Shown here piece by piece: positions 8,452 through 16,610 of a stretch of DNA of 64,000 bases. Made by a program: the position numbers and the translations under genes. Under the pieces are notes generated by a model. The model searched no databases, was not told the origin of the DNA, and was given only the letters and a program-made list of their open reading frames with translations. Within the stretch, counting starts at the first letter, position 1. Each line of letters opens with the position of its first letter. The DNA lies in contig CAYORX010000007.1 in assembly GCA_964406505.1 (NCBI GenBank), positions 1 through 64,000 on the forward strand. Direction: 5' to 3'. This DNA is from DTU015 sp964406505 (GTDB lineage Bacteria; Bacillota; Sulfobacillia; Fermentithermobacillales; Fermentithermobacillaceae).

Positions 8452-9686
8452 TGCTTTTCACATCCTCGCGATAATGCCTCTGCCATCGCAGGTATCACTT
8501 GATAAAGATCGCCTACAACTGCATAATGAGCTACGTCAAATATCGGAGCATTTTCATCTCGATTTATAGCGATAATGGTACTGCTGTCCATCATACCGGC
8601 TGTATGTTGAACGGCCCCCGAAATTCCACACGCTATATACAAGTCTGGTCTCACTGTTCTCCCAGATAAACCTATTTGTCTATCAACGGAAAACCAACCT
8701 TTTTCCACTAAAGGTCTAGTGCAACCAATTACTCCACCGAGTTCTTTAGCAAGCTTTTCTAGCATACTGATATCTTTAGCTGTACGCACTCCACGCCCAG
8801 CCGCTATTATAATCCGCGCATCCTGAATAGATTCAGCCTGAGGTATTGCATAACGCGATACTAGTTTTTGAACTTTTAGTTTAGCGATGATTTGAGCTAC
8901 AAGCCCTTCAGCGTCAATGTCGATACAATGCACTATACCAGTAGGATTTGCCACCTTTTGAGCCGGTTCCATAACTTGATGCCTGACGGTAGCCATCTGA
9001 GGTCTGTGCCGTGGAGTTAAGATCTCAGCCATCACGTTGCCCCCAAACGCAGGTCTGGTTTGTATCAATTCTCCTTTAGATGTAATGTCTAATGAAGTGC
9101 AATCGGCGGTAAGCCCGGTCCTTAATCTAACCGCCAGTCGTGGCGCAAGGCTTCTGCCAACCGGAGTAGCCCCTACTAGCAAGATACTTGGTTGTTCTTG
9201 TTTCACAGCATGTTCAAGTACATCGGTATAAATATCCGCCATAAAATTCTCCAGCAACGGGTGATCATAAACAAGAACCTTATCTATCCCATACAACAAA
9301 AGTTGTTGTGCGTGATGTTTTACGTTTTTCCCTATTAAGACGGATAAGACTTCTTGATTCACTTTACGCGCTAATTGCTTCGCTTTACCCACAAGTTCAA
9401 AGGTAACAGGTACCATTTTATCTGAACTACATTGGCAAAATACCATAATACCCTTATAGGAATTAATGTTCGTGGTAACAGATTTCGATTTGCTTACGAT
9501 AAAATCGCTTTGCACCGAAACGCTGAGCGCTCCCTTAGGGCAAGCCTTAACACACAATAGGCACATTCTACAATCATCCGAAATAGTGAAGCTGGTCTCG
9601 CTTATGGTTAGAGAGTTAAATGGACACGCCCCAATGCATTCCAAGCACATATCGCACTTAGATCTATCAAAATATATTTTACTCAA
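8409..9686 (-). CDS. etfA: Electron transfer flavoprotein alpha subunit with N-terminal ferredoxin domain
   Basis: The 425-residue protein begins with a two-cluster ferredoxin domain: cysteines 11, 14, 17, 21 and 39, 42, 45, 49 form two CxxCxxCxxxCP sets, enough for two 4Fe-4S clusters. The ETF alpha N-domain follows, then the C-terminal FAD domain with AGRGVRTAKD, GCTRPLVEKGW, IGLSGRTVRPDLYIACGISGAVQH and INRDENAPIFDVAHYAVVGDL. I place the start at a TTG (9686) overlapping the etfB stop, because the family typically begins MSKIYVD-like and AAAGGAGG lies just upstream. The longer frame to 9761 would overlap etfB by 79 bases. The fused ferredoxin is the mark of bifurcating or confurcating Etf partners. 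Confidence 0.9.
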   Translation of the reverse strand: MSKIYFDRSKCDMCLECIGACPFNSLTISETSFTISDDCRMCLLCVKACPKGALSVSVQSDFIVSKSKSVTTNINSYKGIMVFCQCSSDKMVPVTFELVGKAKQLARKVNQEVLSVLIGKNVKHHAQQLLLYGIDKVLVYDHPLLENFMADIYTDVLEHAVKQEQPSILLVGATPVGRSLAPRLAVRLRTGLTADCTSLDITSKGELIQTRPAFGGNVMAEILTPRHRPQMATVRHQVMEPAQKVANPTGIVHCIDIDAEGLVAQIIAKLKVQKLVSRYAIPQAESIQDARIIIAAGRGVRTAKDISMLEKLAKELGGVIGCTRPLVEKGWFSVDRQIGLSGRTVRPDLYIACGISGAVQHTAGMMDSSTIIAINRDENAPIFDVAHYAVVGDLYQVIPAMAEALSRGCEKQCYQISIGVSERMT

Positions 9687-10477
9687 TCCCTCCTTTGCCC
9701 CCTTCCATATTCTATTAGGTTGCAAAACTGTTTTGATATGTCTTCGACAGTTCCTTCCCATTTAACACGTTTAATTTGTCTAGTTGGTGGAAATGTTTTA
9801 ACGACTTGAGTAGCGGAACCGTCGAGGCCGTAATACATTTCGCCGGGGTGATATAGATCTTTTAAGTTCCAAACCTCGATAAACTGCCTACGCACCTTTT
9901 TCCATCGTAGGTACGAAGGAAGCCGTGGCTGATTAACTTCCTTAGATACTGAAATAAGACATGGATATTTAACCATCAATTCATCATAGGAATTTCCTAG
10001 ATCGGTGATCACAGTAATGTCTTTTGCCCCTGCCTCAACAATTTTTAAAACGTAAGAGACATGTGGTATTCCAAGAAATTCTGCTACTCCCGGCCCAACC
10101 TGCCCTGTATCACCGTCTGTGCTTTGAAGTCCGCAAATTATCAGATTAGCACCGATCTTGTTGATAGCTTGGCTCAAAGTAAATGCTGTAGCTAAAGTAT
10201 CAGAACCGGCGAATAAAGGGTCCGACAACAAAATCGCCTTATCTGCCCCTAAGGCGAGCGCCTCAGCCAAAACAATCTTTGCTTGAAGAGGACCCATGCT
10301 TAATGCAGTCACTTTAGCACCCAATTGTTCTTTAAGAAAAATCGCCGCCTCAAGTGCGTTTAAGTCTAGAGGATTTGTTTGCGATTTTGCCCCTTCGCGC
10401 CTGAGCGTGCCTTTTTCCGGATCGATATCAACTTCTAATGATTCAGGAACTTGCTTCACAAGTACTGTTATTTGCAT
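9683..10477 (-). CDS. etfB: Electron transfer flavoprotein beta subunit
   Basis: This 264-residue EtfB pairs with EtfA and binds a flavin at the subunit interface. In bifurcating Etfs EtfB carries the second FAD and the NAD site. Family motifs are ITVLVKQVPES at the N-terminus, DLNALEAAIFLKEQ, VTALSMGP, LALGADKAILLSD, and GLQSTDGDTGQVGPGVAEFLGIP, the last being the characteristic AMP/FAD loop. I choose the ATG at 10477; a TTG three codons earlier is less well placed. First gene of etfB-etfA-lctD, with a predicted promoter about 85 bases upstream. The stop overlaps the etfA TTG start, so the genes are probably translated in a coupled way. Confidence 0.9.
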   Translation of the reverse strand: MQITVLVKQVPESLEVDIDPEKGTLRREGAKSQTNPLDLNALEAAIFLKEQLGAKVTALSMGPLQAKIVLAEALALGADKAILLSDPLFAGSDTLATAFTLSQAINKIGANLIICGLQSTDGDTGQVGPGVAEFLGIPHVSYVLKIVEAGAKDITVITDLGNSYDELMVKYPCLISVSKEVNQPRLPSYLRWKKVRRQFIEVWNLKDLYHPGEMYYGLDGSATQVVKTFPPTRQIKRVKWEGTVEDISKQFCNLIEYGRGQRRD

Positions 10478-10560
10478 TTTCACCAACCCCTCAAACGAGT
10501 TTTAAGAAAAGCGTGCTATCCCACCCATCTTGTTCTTAAACAATACATACACTTCTAGGT

Positions 10561-10590
10561 AAAATACTACTTGCCTTCTTTTAATGTAAA
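10561..10590 (-). promoter_or_regulatory. Possible promoter of etfB-etfA-lctD
   Basis: On the minus strand TTTACA (10590-10585) and TATTTT (10566-10561) are 18 bases apart, upstream of etfB. Confidence 0.4.
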
Positions 10591-10620
10591 ACCATGAGTA
10601 AAACATTTTAGACTTGTTGT

Positions 10621-10676
10621 GAAAAGGCGGTTGCTTAGAGGTTATGACATGAAGGCAAAGCTACTAAGCCCTGCCT
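10621..10676 (-). terminator. Probable terminator of the membrane module
   Basis: On the minus strand an outer AGGC/GCCT pair (10676-10673 and 10628-10625) and an inner GCTTAG/CTAAGC pair (10669-10664 and 10638-10633) enclose a long loop, followed by TTTTC. It lies 30 bases after the last gene of the 10706-13574 module. The stem is imperfect. Confidence 0.4.
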
Positions 10677-10705
10677 CCATAGATCATTTTTGATTCATAG
10701 TCGAA

Positions 10706-11302
10706 TTAAAGATCGATTATCCCTAACCAGTCTCCCAGCATAAACTGCATGCGAGCAATCAAAAGACTTAATCTACCTTGAACGGCGTTTCCAAAACCTG
10801 CGCCAAAAGTCAACATAAGCACCCATCTACCCGCCTTAGATGCAGCATTTGTAGCTTTGTTGGGTCTAAAAGTAAAAAAGAAATAAGCGAGTCCCAAGAC
10901 AGTTCCAAAAACCATAACTATGTTATCTATGGAATTTAAAGGAATAAGCGTACCCTGAATCTGCCTTACGAAATCACTTTCTATAGCTTTTATAGATAAG
11001 GCAGCACCGATACCAGTCAAGAACGCCATAGGCCACCTTGCTAACCATTGAATTTGGGGAAAAAGTTTCGTAAACAGCACAATACCCAAAGCAGTTGGAA
11101 TTAATGCCAAGAAACTACCTCTTTGGGTAACTGGTACTACAACCTGTCTTTCCACAACGCTCCAGGCCATAACCAATGCATACCCCGCCGCCACACCAAC
11201 ATAGAGGTTCTGGAAAACCCTAAAGACTTTGTTTTCTTTCCACAAAAAGCTATAAATGCCAATGGTACAAATGGCACCTGCCCATACTATTGCTGTATCC
11301 AC
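10706..11302 (-). CDS. Polytopic membrane protein of unknown function, module gene 4
   Basis: A 198-residue, very hydrophobic protein with about six membrane segments by eye. I do not recognise a characterised family. It is clearly paralogous to the protein at 62823-63413: both share YVG(V/I)(A/S)AGYA-like and VMA segments, LAR(W/Y)P, GIG, DF..Q, SYFFF or AYFFF, and a C-terminal run of GR.VLM..FGA.FG followed by GR..L.I.R.QF.LGDWLGII. The GTG start has AGGAGGTG eight bases upstream, and the upstream gene ends 11 bases before it, so it is the last gene of a four-gene operon. The C-terminus also weakly resembles that of module gene 2 (12167-12787), suggesting two related polytopic subunits. Confidence 0.8.
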   Translation of the reverse strand: MDTAIVWAGAICTIGIYSFLWKENKVFRVFQNLYVGVAAGYALVMAWSVVERQVVVPVTQRGSFLALIPTALGIVLFTKLFPQIQWLARWPMAFLTGIGAALSIKAIESDFVRQIQGTLIPLNSIDNIVMVFGTVLGLAYFFFTFRPNKATNAASKAGRWVLMLTFGAGFGNAVQGRLSLLIARMQFMLGDWLGIIDL

Positions 11303-11313
11303 ATTGCCACCTC

Positions 11314-12153
11314 CTAATTAAATTCACGATTATTCTTCTGCGACTTTTCTATGAAAAATGCAATGTTCCCAAGGATTACAATAAGAACAATAACCATATG
11401 CCCAAGTGATTGAGCATCCATAGCTGCAGTTGCAGCACCAGCTTGATCAATAGCTATTTCATATTCGGCAGCGGATTTTAAGCCGCCTCCAAGCAATCCC
11501 ACTAACTGTCCTGATTGCAAATATGCCTCGTTTTGGGGACCCATAACCGCCACTACCCCGCAAGCCACGAGCACGTCAAACCTCGTCTGAACTTGCCTAA
11601 CCCACTCGGCAGGGCCTGGAATACCGGTAGAAAATTCAGCTATTAAGTCAAAATCAGCCGCAGTACTAACTCCTTGCATTATTGGATAAGAATCCAGGCT
11701 CTTTCCTCGTGAATCTGTCGGAAACACTTCTTTAATGTTTTGACCGAAAGCAGATATAGCGGTATCCGAACCTGCGGCAAAACCAAGATGTATTATATCT
11801 TCGCCATAAACTTTACCTTGTTCTTCCCAATACCCGACAGCTTTCGTTCCAAATTGAAATCCTGCTTCAATAAACGCAACACAGATAACTTTCACATCTT
11901 TACTCATAGCATGAGTAAGAACGGCCTGTGCTTGGGGATCCACGTCCGGGCCACCACCAATAGAATAATCAAAAACTAAAAGCATTTTGTCGCCCGCTTG
12001 TAAGTTTTCGACCGCATCCACAAAAGATTGTGTTGGTCTTGTCACCTCTATCGGAATTCCTAACGGTCTCACAAGGGGCACTACAACTACTAGGAAAATC
12101 ACAATATACAGTATCCTACTATCCATATGGGTGAATTTATTTAGTAAGTTCAT
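11314..12153 (-). CDS. Membrane-anchored protein of unknown function, module gene 3
   Basis: This 279-residue protein has an N-terminal membrane helix (about residues 12-28, ILYIVIFLVVVVPLV), a soluble alpha/beta-like domain of about 210 residues, and a C-terminal helix (HMVIVLIVILGNIAFF). Notable segments are GDKMLLVFDYSIGGGPDVDP, VKVICVAFIEAGFQFG, LGFAAGSDTAISAFG, SYPIMQGV, PGPAEWVRQVQ, LLGGGLKSAAEYE and AAMDAQSLGH. The gene cut at the window end (63417-64000) is a paralogue that aligns over all the latter segments. I place the start at ATG 12153, six bases after GGAGGG and 13 bases after the previous gene; the longer frame would overlap that gene. No function can be assigned. The alternating strands and glycine loops suggest a nucleotide- or ligand-binding fold, but this is only an impression. 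Confidence 0.8.
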   Translation of the reverse strand: MNLLNKFTHMDSRILYIVIFLVVVVPLVRPLGIPIEVTRPTQSFVDAVENLQAGDKMLLVFDYSIGGGPDVDPQAQAVLTHAMSKDVKVICVAFIEAGFQFGTKAVGYWEEQGKVYGEDIIHLGFAAGSDTAISAFGQNIKEVFPTDSRGKSLDSYPIMQGVSTAADFDLIAEFSTGIPGPAEWVRQVQTRFDVLVACGVVAVMGPQNEAYLQSGQLVGLLGGGLKSAAEYEIAIDQAGAATAAMDAQSLGHMVIVLIVILGNIAFFIEKSQKNNREFN

Positions 12154-12166
12154 TCGTGTCCCTCCT

Positions 12167-12787
12167 TCATTCACCGCCGAAATAAGCCCTATCAATACCT
12201 ACCAACACCCTAAATCCTGTAACTACCATACCAAGAGCAGCACCTATCATAATCGCTCTATTACCGGCGACGTTTGGAATTTTCATCAACCATTCAGAGG
12301 ATTTTCCGAAAAATGGGGAAATTAGATTGCCAATTGGTGCATTACCGATCATGACCAGAATCCCAGCAATAAGAAGGAATGCAGCATCTATGTTCCTAGC
12401 CCTGAAAGCCCGTCTTGCGGCAGATGCTATAAAAAAAATCATCATTGAAAACATTGCAGTCCCTAAAGGCTGAAACAATCCATCATATAAAAAAGTGTAG
12501 AAGTTCGCTAAATTTTTCGATAACCCCGCTATAGCCATTAATATCATACCGGCAAATACAAAAAGTGACATCCACCAATCTTCTTGCTTTGTTTTAATTC
12601 GTTTGCCATGCACGACCGACAAATTTGCCGCGGCTAGCGCCATAGCTAATGCAGAAACGATCGTTCCCCAGTTTTGAACTGTTTCAGCAATGGGAACGAC
12701 TGCAGGCAAGAATCCTTTTAAAAAATACTCTAAGAGAATTATTATTCCGACGGTAAAGCCTATAGCTATTGGTACTTCTTTTCGCAA
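12167..12787 (-). CDS. Polytopic membrane protein of unknown function, module gene 2
   Basis: A 206-residue protein with about six predicted membrane segments, beginning VPIAIGFTVGIIILLEYFL. No characterised family is recognised. The C-terminal part, NRAIMIGAALGMVVTGFRVLVGIDRAYFG, read in pieces, resembles the C-terminus of module gene 4 (GR.VLM.TFGAGFG..V.GR..LLI), which hints that the two polytopic subunits share an ancestor. The TTG start has AAGGAGGTG about seven bases upstream. The previous gene ends 13 bases before it, so co-translation in one operon is likely. A conserved pair of arginine-rich cytoplasmic loops (ARRAFRARN) sits between helices 3 and 4. Confidence 0.75.
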   Translation of the reverse strand: MRKEVPIAIGFTVGIIILLEYFLKGFLPAVVPIAETVQNWGTIVSALAMALAAANLSVVHGKRIKTKQEDWWMSLFVFAGMILMAIAGLSKNLANFYTFLYDGLFQPLGTAMFSMMIFFIASAARRAFRARNIDAAFLLIAGILVMIGNAPIGNLISPFFGKSSEWLMKIPNVAGNRAIMIGAALGMVVTGFRVLVGIDRAYFGGE

Positions 12788-12800
12788 TTACGGCACCTCC

Positions 12801-13574
12801 TTACCATTTAAGCAATTCGACTAACTGCATATTTCCCATAGTTGCCAGCAAGGCCCCAAGAACAATAAAAATAAATGCAAATACTTTTCCATAATCTTGT
12901 GCGGCAAGATTTGCTACCTTTTCCGGGTCTTTGCTCAGGTAAGCGCCGCCTGCAAATATTTCTTCTCCTATAAGCGTATAGTCACAAGATGCCGCAAAAA
13001 ACGGAACTTGCATAGCTCTAGCTGTGCCAGCAATTGTTACAGCACCGACCATTGCCGCAGCCTCAGACAGCATCATCGACTCAGCCTGAAACTCACCAAC
13101 CATAATGACACTCGCCGTTTTGTCTTGATTCATTATGGTAAGACAACCCGCTACAAAAGCAAACTGTTGAGATGACACAAATTGAACTGTTTCCGATTTG
13201 ACAACTTCTGGTCTGCCCTCTTCAAGGTAAGATTGCCTAACTACAGCATCAGCTACTGGATATACGTTCGCAGCGGCTATGGCAACTTTCAGTTCTGTAT
13301 CGTATTTCGCTGTGAGCCTTGCCACGTGGCCAAGTATTTCGAGCCCTGCTAAATTCTGCGCAGCGCCTGCCGTGGTAATTTCCGTTCTTCCAGGAACATA
13401 TAATACGGGGCGCCCAAGTTCTGTGGCCCTGCCCACAGCTTCTTCAATAGCATCTAAACCCGGAATTCTGCGAATATAATAAACCTTTCCTCCCGCAGCA
13501 CGCTTCATAAAATAAACAACTATACTTAAAAAAACTATGAAGATGAAAAAAACTGTTTGCTTTCCCTCAACCAA
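12801..13574 (-). CDS. Membrane-anchored protein, DUF6754-like, module gene 1
   Basis: A 257-residue protein with one N-terminal helix (TVFFIFIVFLSIVVYF), a soluble domain of about 200 residues and a C-terminal helix (KVFAFIFIVLGALLATMG). The domain contains YYIRRIPGLDAIEEAVGRA, GRPVLYVPG, AAQNLAGLEILGHVA, KVAIAAANVYPVADAVVR, VMVGEFQAESMMLSEAA and FAASCDYTLIGEEIFAGGAYLS. It resembles what is annotated as DUF6754, an uncharacterised domain (from memory, not searched). The start is TTG at 13574, eight bases after GGGAGGTG; a TTG six codons earlier lies on the ribosome site itself and is unlikely. It shares its helix-domain-helix plan with module gene 3. First gene of the four-gene operon, separated from the upstream amidase by a strong terminator. 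Confidence 0.75.
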   Translation of the reverse strand: MVEGKQTVFFIFIVFLSIVVYFMKRAAGGKVYYIRRIPGLDAIEEAVGRATELGRPVLYVPGRTEITTAGAAQNLAGLEILGHVARLTAKYDTELKVAIAAANVYPVADAVVRQSYLEEGRPEVVKSETVQFVSSQQFAFVAGCLTIMNQDKTASVIMVGEFQAESMMLSEAAAMVGAVTIAGTARAMQVPFFAASCDYTLIGEEIFAGGAYLSKDPEKVANLAAQDYGKVFAFIFIVLGALLATMGNMQLVELLKW

Positions 13575-13730
13575 AATTGATGCACCTCCCAATAGTTAAT
13601 TGTAAAAGCCTTCAAGATCCACCTCCAATTATTAGATTTCCTATGATTTCAGATATTCGCGGCTTTATTGTGGTTTTCCTTTAAAAATTTCATTAAATCC
13701 CAATATTCTGTATATTTTAGATATTTTTAA

Positions 13731-13765
13731 AAAATCAACACCCCTACCACTTACGGTAGAGGTGT
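13731..13765 (-). terminator. Terminator after the amidase gene, probably bidirectional
   Basis: ACACCCCTACC (13738-13748) pairs with GGTAGAGGTGT (13755-13765) around a 6-base loop. On the minus strand it is followed by TGATTTTTT and on the plus strand by TTTATT. It separates the amidase from the unknown membrane module. Confidence 0.85.
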
Positions 13766-13788
13766 TTTATTAGTTAACTTGCCTGTGC

Positions 13789-15255
13789 TTATGGTATGCT
13801 TAAAGGCATCTTCCGATATTGGGTAATATTTTCGAACGAATAAGCGATCTTAATTAGCGTACCTTCGCTCCACGGGCGGCCGAGAATTTCTAAACCTATG
13901 GGGACTCCGATAGGAGCATCGTCGGTGGGCGAAGAAAACCCTGCAGGTACCACAACCGATGGAAAGCCCGTGACCGAGCCCAATGCCCCATTTCTTTCAA
14001 TTTGACTTCCGCCCACAAGACACGCCAACCGTTTTTGATGGGGAAATATGAGAGCTTCAATATTTTCTTTAGCCATTATCTCCATTACTTTGTCCTGAAG
14101 TTTAGCTTTTTTTAGAAGTCTGTCTTTGTAATCTACACTATCAGTGCTTAAAGTTTGTGCGTGCTTAAGGTTCTCTTCAATATTTTTATGATACTTACCT
14201 GAGGCCAAAACATCGGCCATTGAATGTACTGATGCTCTATCGCCAAGATTAACGAGATAGCTATCAAGATCACGTTCCAAATCATGCAAATGTACGCTAA
14301 TTTCAGATACAATCTGATCTACATCTAGAATCTCTTCTATATCTATTAACGTAGCGCCGTTTTCAGCCATTACTTCGATACATCGTCTGATTGCGCTGTT
14401 TACATCCTCGTGTTCCGGGCTTAGCCCAAAAAAGCTTTTTAGTACACCGAGCCTTACACCTTCAAGGCCACTATGTTCAAGATATTTCGTATAGGATTCG
14501 GGAATGTTTTTCACTGCCCATGCCGTGGATGGATCACCTGGATCGTATCCTGAAATCACATCCAAAACTTTCACAGAATCTTCCACCGTTCTTGTGATTG
14601 GACCAGCGGCATCTTGGGTAAGAGAATATGGGATAATCCCATTACGGCTTACCAATCCGATCGTCGGCCTAATTCCAACTAAACTACAAGCTGATGCCGG
14701 TGACCTTATAGAGTTTATCGTATCAGTACCAATACCTATCACACCAAAGTTTGCAGCGATACCCGCCCCAGTTCCTCCGCTAGATCCGCCTGGTGTCCTT
14801 GTAAGGTCATAAGGATTAAGTGTCTGGCCCAGAATTGAACTCACAGTTTCTCCCCAAACAGCAAACTCGTGGAGGTTAACTTTCGCCAATATTATGGCAC
14901 CAGCATCCAAAAGTTTTTTAGTAATAAACGCATCTTCTTTAGGAACATAATCTTGCAGACTTAATGAACCGCCTGTGGTAGGCATATCTTTTGTATCTAC
15001 ATTGTCCTTAAGCAAAACCGGTATGCCGTGGAGTAGCTTTAATGAACCGTTTTGCTTAAACTCCTTATCTTTTTCGTCAGCTATATCCAAAGCCTTGGGA
15101 TTCAAATATATAATGGAGTTTAGTGACGGTCCTTTTTGATCATAGGCCTCTATCCTTTTCAAATAACCTTCTATCAACTGCCGAAAACTTAGTTCGCCAC
15201 GCCTCACTGCCTCGTGAATACCGGCAATAGTCAATTCATTAAAACTTATTGCCAT
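13789..15255 (-). CDS. Amidase signature family protein
   Basis: A 488-residue amidase (amide to acid plus ammonia or amine). The catalytic Ser-cisSer-Lys triad is visible: Lys83 in VLLKDNVDT, the cis-serine in TPGGSSGG (158-159), and the nucleophile Ser182 in GTDTINSIRSPAS. In most members the residues before the nucleophile are Gly-Gly or Asp-Gly, whereas here they are Ile-Asn. Overall the protein looks like the peptide-amidase branch rather than GatA: it has LHGIPVLLKDN and a long insertion around residues 290-380, and no gatB or gatC is adjacent. The start at ATG 15255 follows GGTGAT by five bases; a TTG at 15267 is possible. It lies downstream of a CoA transferase on the same strand (about 90 bp gap). 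Substrate unknown. Confidence 0.85.
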   Translation of the reverse strand: MAISFNELTIAGIHEAVRRGELSFRQLIEGYLKRIEAYDQKGPSLNSIIYLNPKALDIADEKDKEFKQNGSLKLLHGIPVLLKDNVDTKDMPTTGGSLSLQDYVPKEDAFITKKLLDAGAIILAKVNLHEFAVWGETVSSILGQTLNPYDLTRTPGGSSGGTGAGIAANFGVIGIGTDTINSIRSPASACSLVGIRPTIGLVSRNGIIPYSLTQDAAGPITRTVEDSVKVLDVISGYDPGDPSTAWAVKNIPESYTKYLEHSGLEGVRLGVLKSFFGLSPEHEDVNSAIRRCIEVMAENGATLIDIEEILDVDQIVSEISVHLHDLERDLDSYLVNLGDRASVHSMADVLASGKYHKNIEENLKHAQTLSTDSVDYKDRLLKKAKLQDKVMEIMAKENIEALIFPHQKRLACLVGGSQIERNGALGSVTGFPSVVVPAGFSSPTDDAPIGVPIGLEILGRPWSEGTLIKIAYSFENITQYRKMPLSIP

Positions 15256-15343
15256 TAATATCACCAACCCTTTAAATTCTTATCCAACAATTCGCGTAGC
15301 ACACAAAACTATCCAAAATTCACATTCAGAATTTGTGGTTGTT

Positions 15344-16525
15344 TTAGATTACTCCTTTATCCCGCAGCTGCTTTATCTCATCGGAACTAATGTTTAAATA
15401 TTCATCAAGAATTTGTTCAGTATGCTCTCCCAAGATCGGGGCCGGCCTGATGGGAAGTTCTTTGCTTACAAATTTAATCGGGCATCCCGGTACCTTTAAC
15501 TTGCCAGCCTTGCTGTGTTCAACCGTGGTAATCATTTGACGTGCCAATACCTGCGGATGATTAACTACCTTGTCAATCGTGTTTATAGGCGAACATGGTA
15601 TACCAGCTTCATCTAACACAGCAACCCATTCATCCACAGTTTTCGTTTTCAAATGCGTTTCAAGTATTGTTTTCAATTCATCGACATTATCCACCCTTGC
15701 TGGGTTAGTTTTAAATCTTTCATCATCAATCATCTCTGGGATTTCCAAGATGTTGCAAAGAGTAGCCCAGAGACGATCGTTGCCCGCTGCAATGATCATT
15801 TCTCCATCTTTAGTTTCAAAAGTTTCAAACGGCGCAATGGATGGATGGCGATTCCCCAAAAGACCGGGAATTTCCCCAGCCACTACATAACGAGCGATCG
15901 CATTTTCAAGTACAGCTACAATGCTATCAAGCATCGCCACATCAACCATGTCACCTTTGCCGGTTTTATCCCGTTTCTGCAAAGCGGCTAAAATACCAAT
16001 AGCACAAAACATTCCTGTAAAGATATCTGCAATAGATGCACCTACTCTCGTCGGCTTATCACCCGGGTGCCCTGTAATACTCATTATCCCACCCATTGCC
16101 TGGATCACTGCATCATAAGCAGGCCTCTCGGAATAAGGTCCGGAATAGCCAAAACCAGTGCTTGCAGCGTATATAAGCCTTGGATTTACTTCACGCAGTA
16201 CATCATAGCCCAACCCTAGCCTATCCATGGTACCTGGGCGAAAGTTCTCCAATACAACATCAAATTTGGCAGCCAAACCTTTTAATATTTCTTTTCCTTC
16301 GGGCGCTTTAAGATTAAGGGTAATGCTTTTCTTGTTACGGTTAATGCTCATAAAATAAGCACTTTCACCACCCATAAAGGGTCCATATGCTCTCGCGTCA
16401 TCGCCTGTGCCCGGCCGCTCTATTTTAACTACTTCAGCACCTAAATCTGCTAATACCATTCCACAATAAGGACCTGCCAAAACTCTAGACATATCAAGTA
16501 TTTTAATTCCTTTTAAAGGTAACAT
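15344..16525 (-). CDS. Class III CoA transferase (CaiB/BaiF family)
   Basis: A 393-residue enzyme predicted to move CoA between a carboxylic acid and an acyl-CoA. Family features: LKGIKILDMSRVLAGPYCGMVLADLGAEV (in parts) at the N-terminus, VVKIERPGTGDDAR, SINRNKKSITLNL, ENFRPGTMDRLGLGY, and Asp138 in RPAYDAVIQAMGG as the catalytic carboxylate. C-terminal GCPIKF and LGEHTEQILDEYL are typical. The start ATG follows GAGGAGG by six bases. The next gene upstream on the strand encodes a short-chain fatty acid transporter, so activation of an imported carboxylic acid is a reasonable inference. The donor and acceptor acids cannot be read. Confidence 0.9.
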   Translation of the reverse strand: MLPLKGIKILDMSRVLAGPYCGMVLADLGAEVVKIERPGTGDDARAYGPFMGGESAYFMSINRNKKSITLNLKAPEGKEILKGLAAKFDVVLENFRPGTMDRLGLGYDVLREVNPRLIYAASTGFGYSGPYSERPAYDAVIQAMGGIMSITGHPGDKPTRVGASIADIFTGMFCAIGILAALQKRDKTGKGDMVDVAMLDSIVAVLENAIARYVVAGEIPGLLGNRHPSIAPFETFETKDGEMIIAAGNDRLWATLCNILEIPEMIDDERFKTNPARVDNVDELKTILETHLKTKTVDEWVAVLDEAGIPCSPINTIDKVVNHPQVLARQMITTVEHSKAGKLKVPGCPIKFVSKELPIRPAPILGEHTEQILDEYLNISSDEIKQLRDKGVI

Positions 16526-16610
16526 GGAAAACCTCCTCTATTATCCTGCTATCTACCTACCTGATTGCCTGTAAGATAAACTTATCACTGCTTGCAATTA
16601 ATTGTATACT

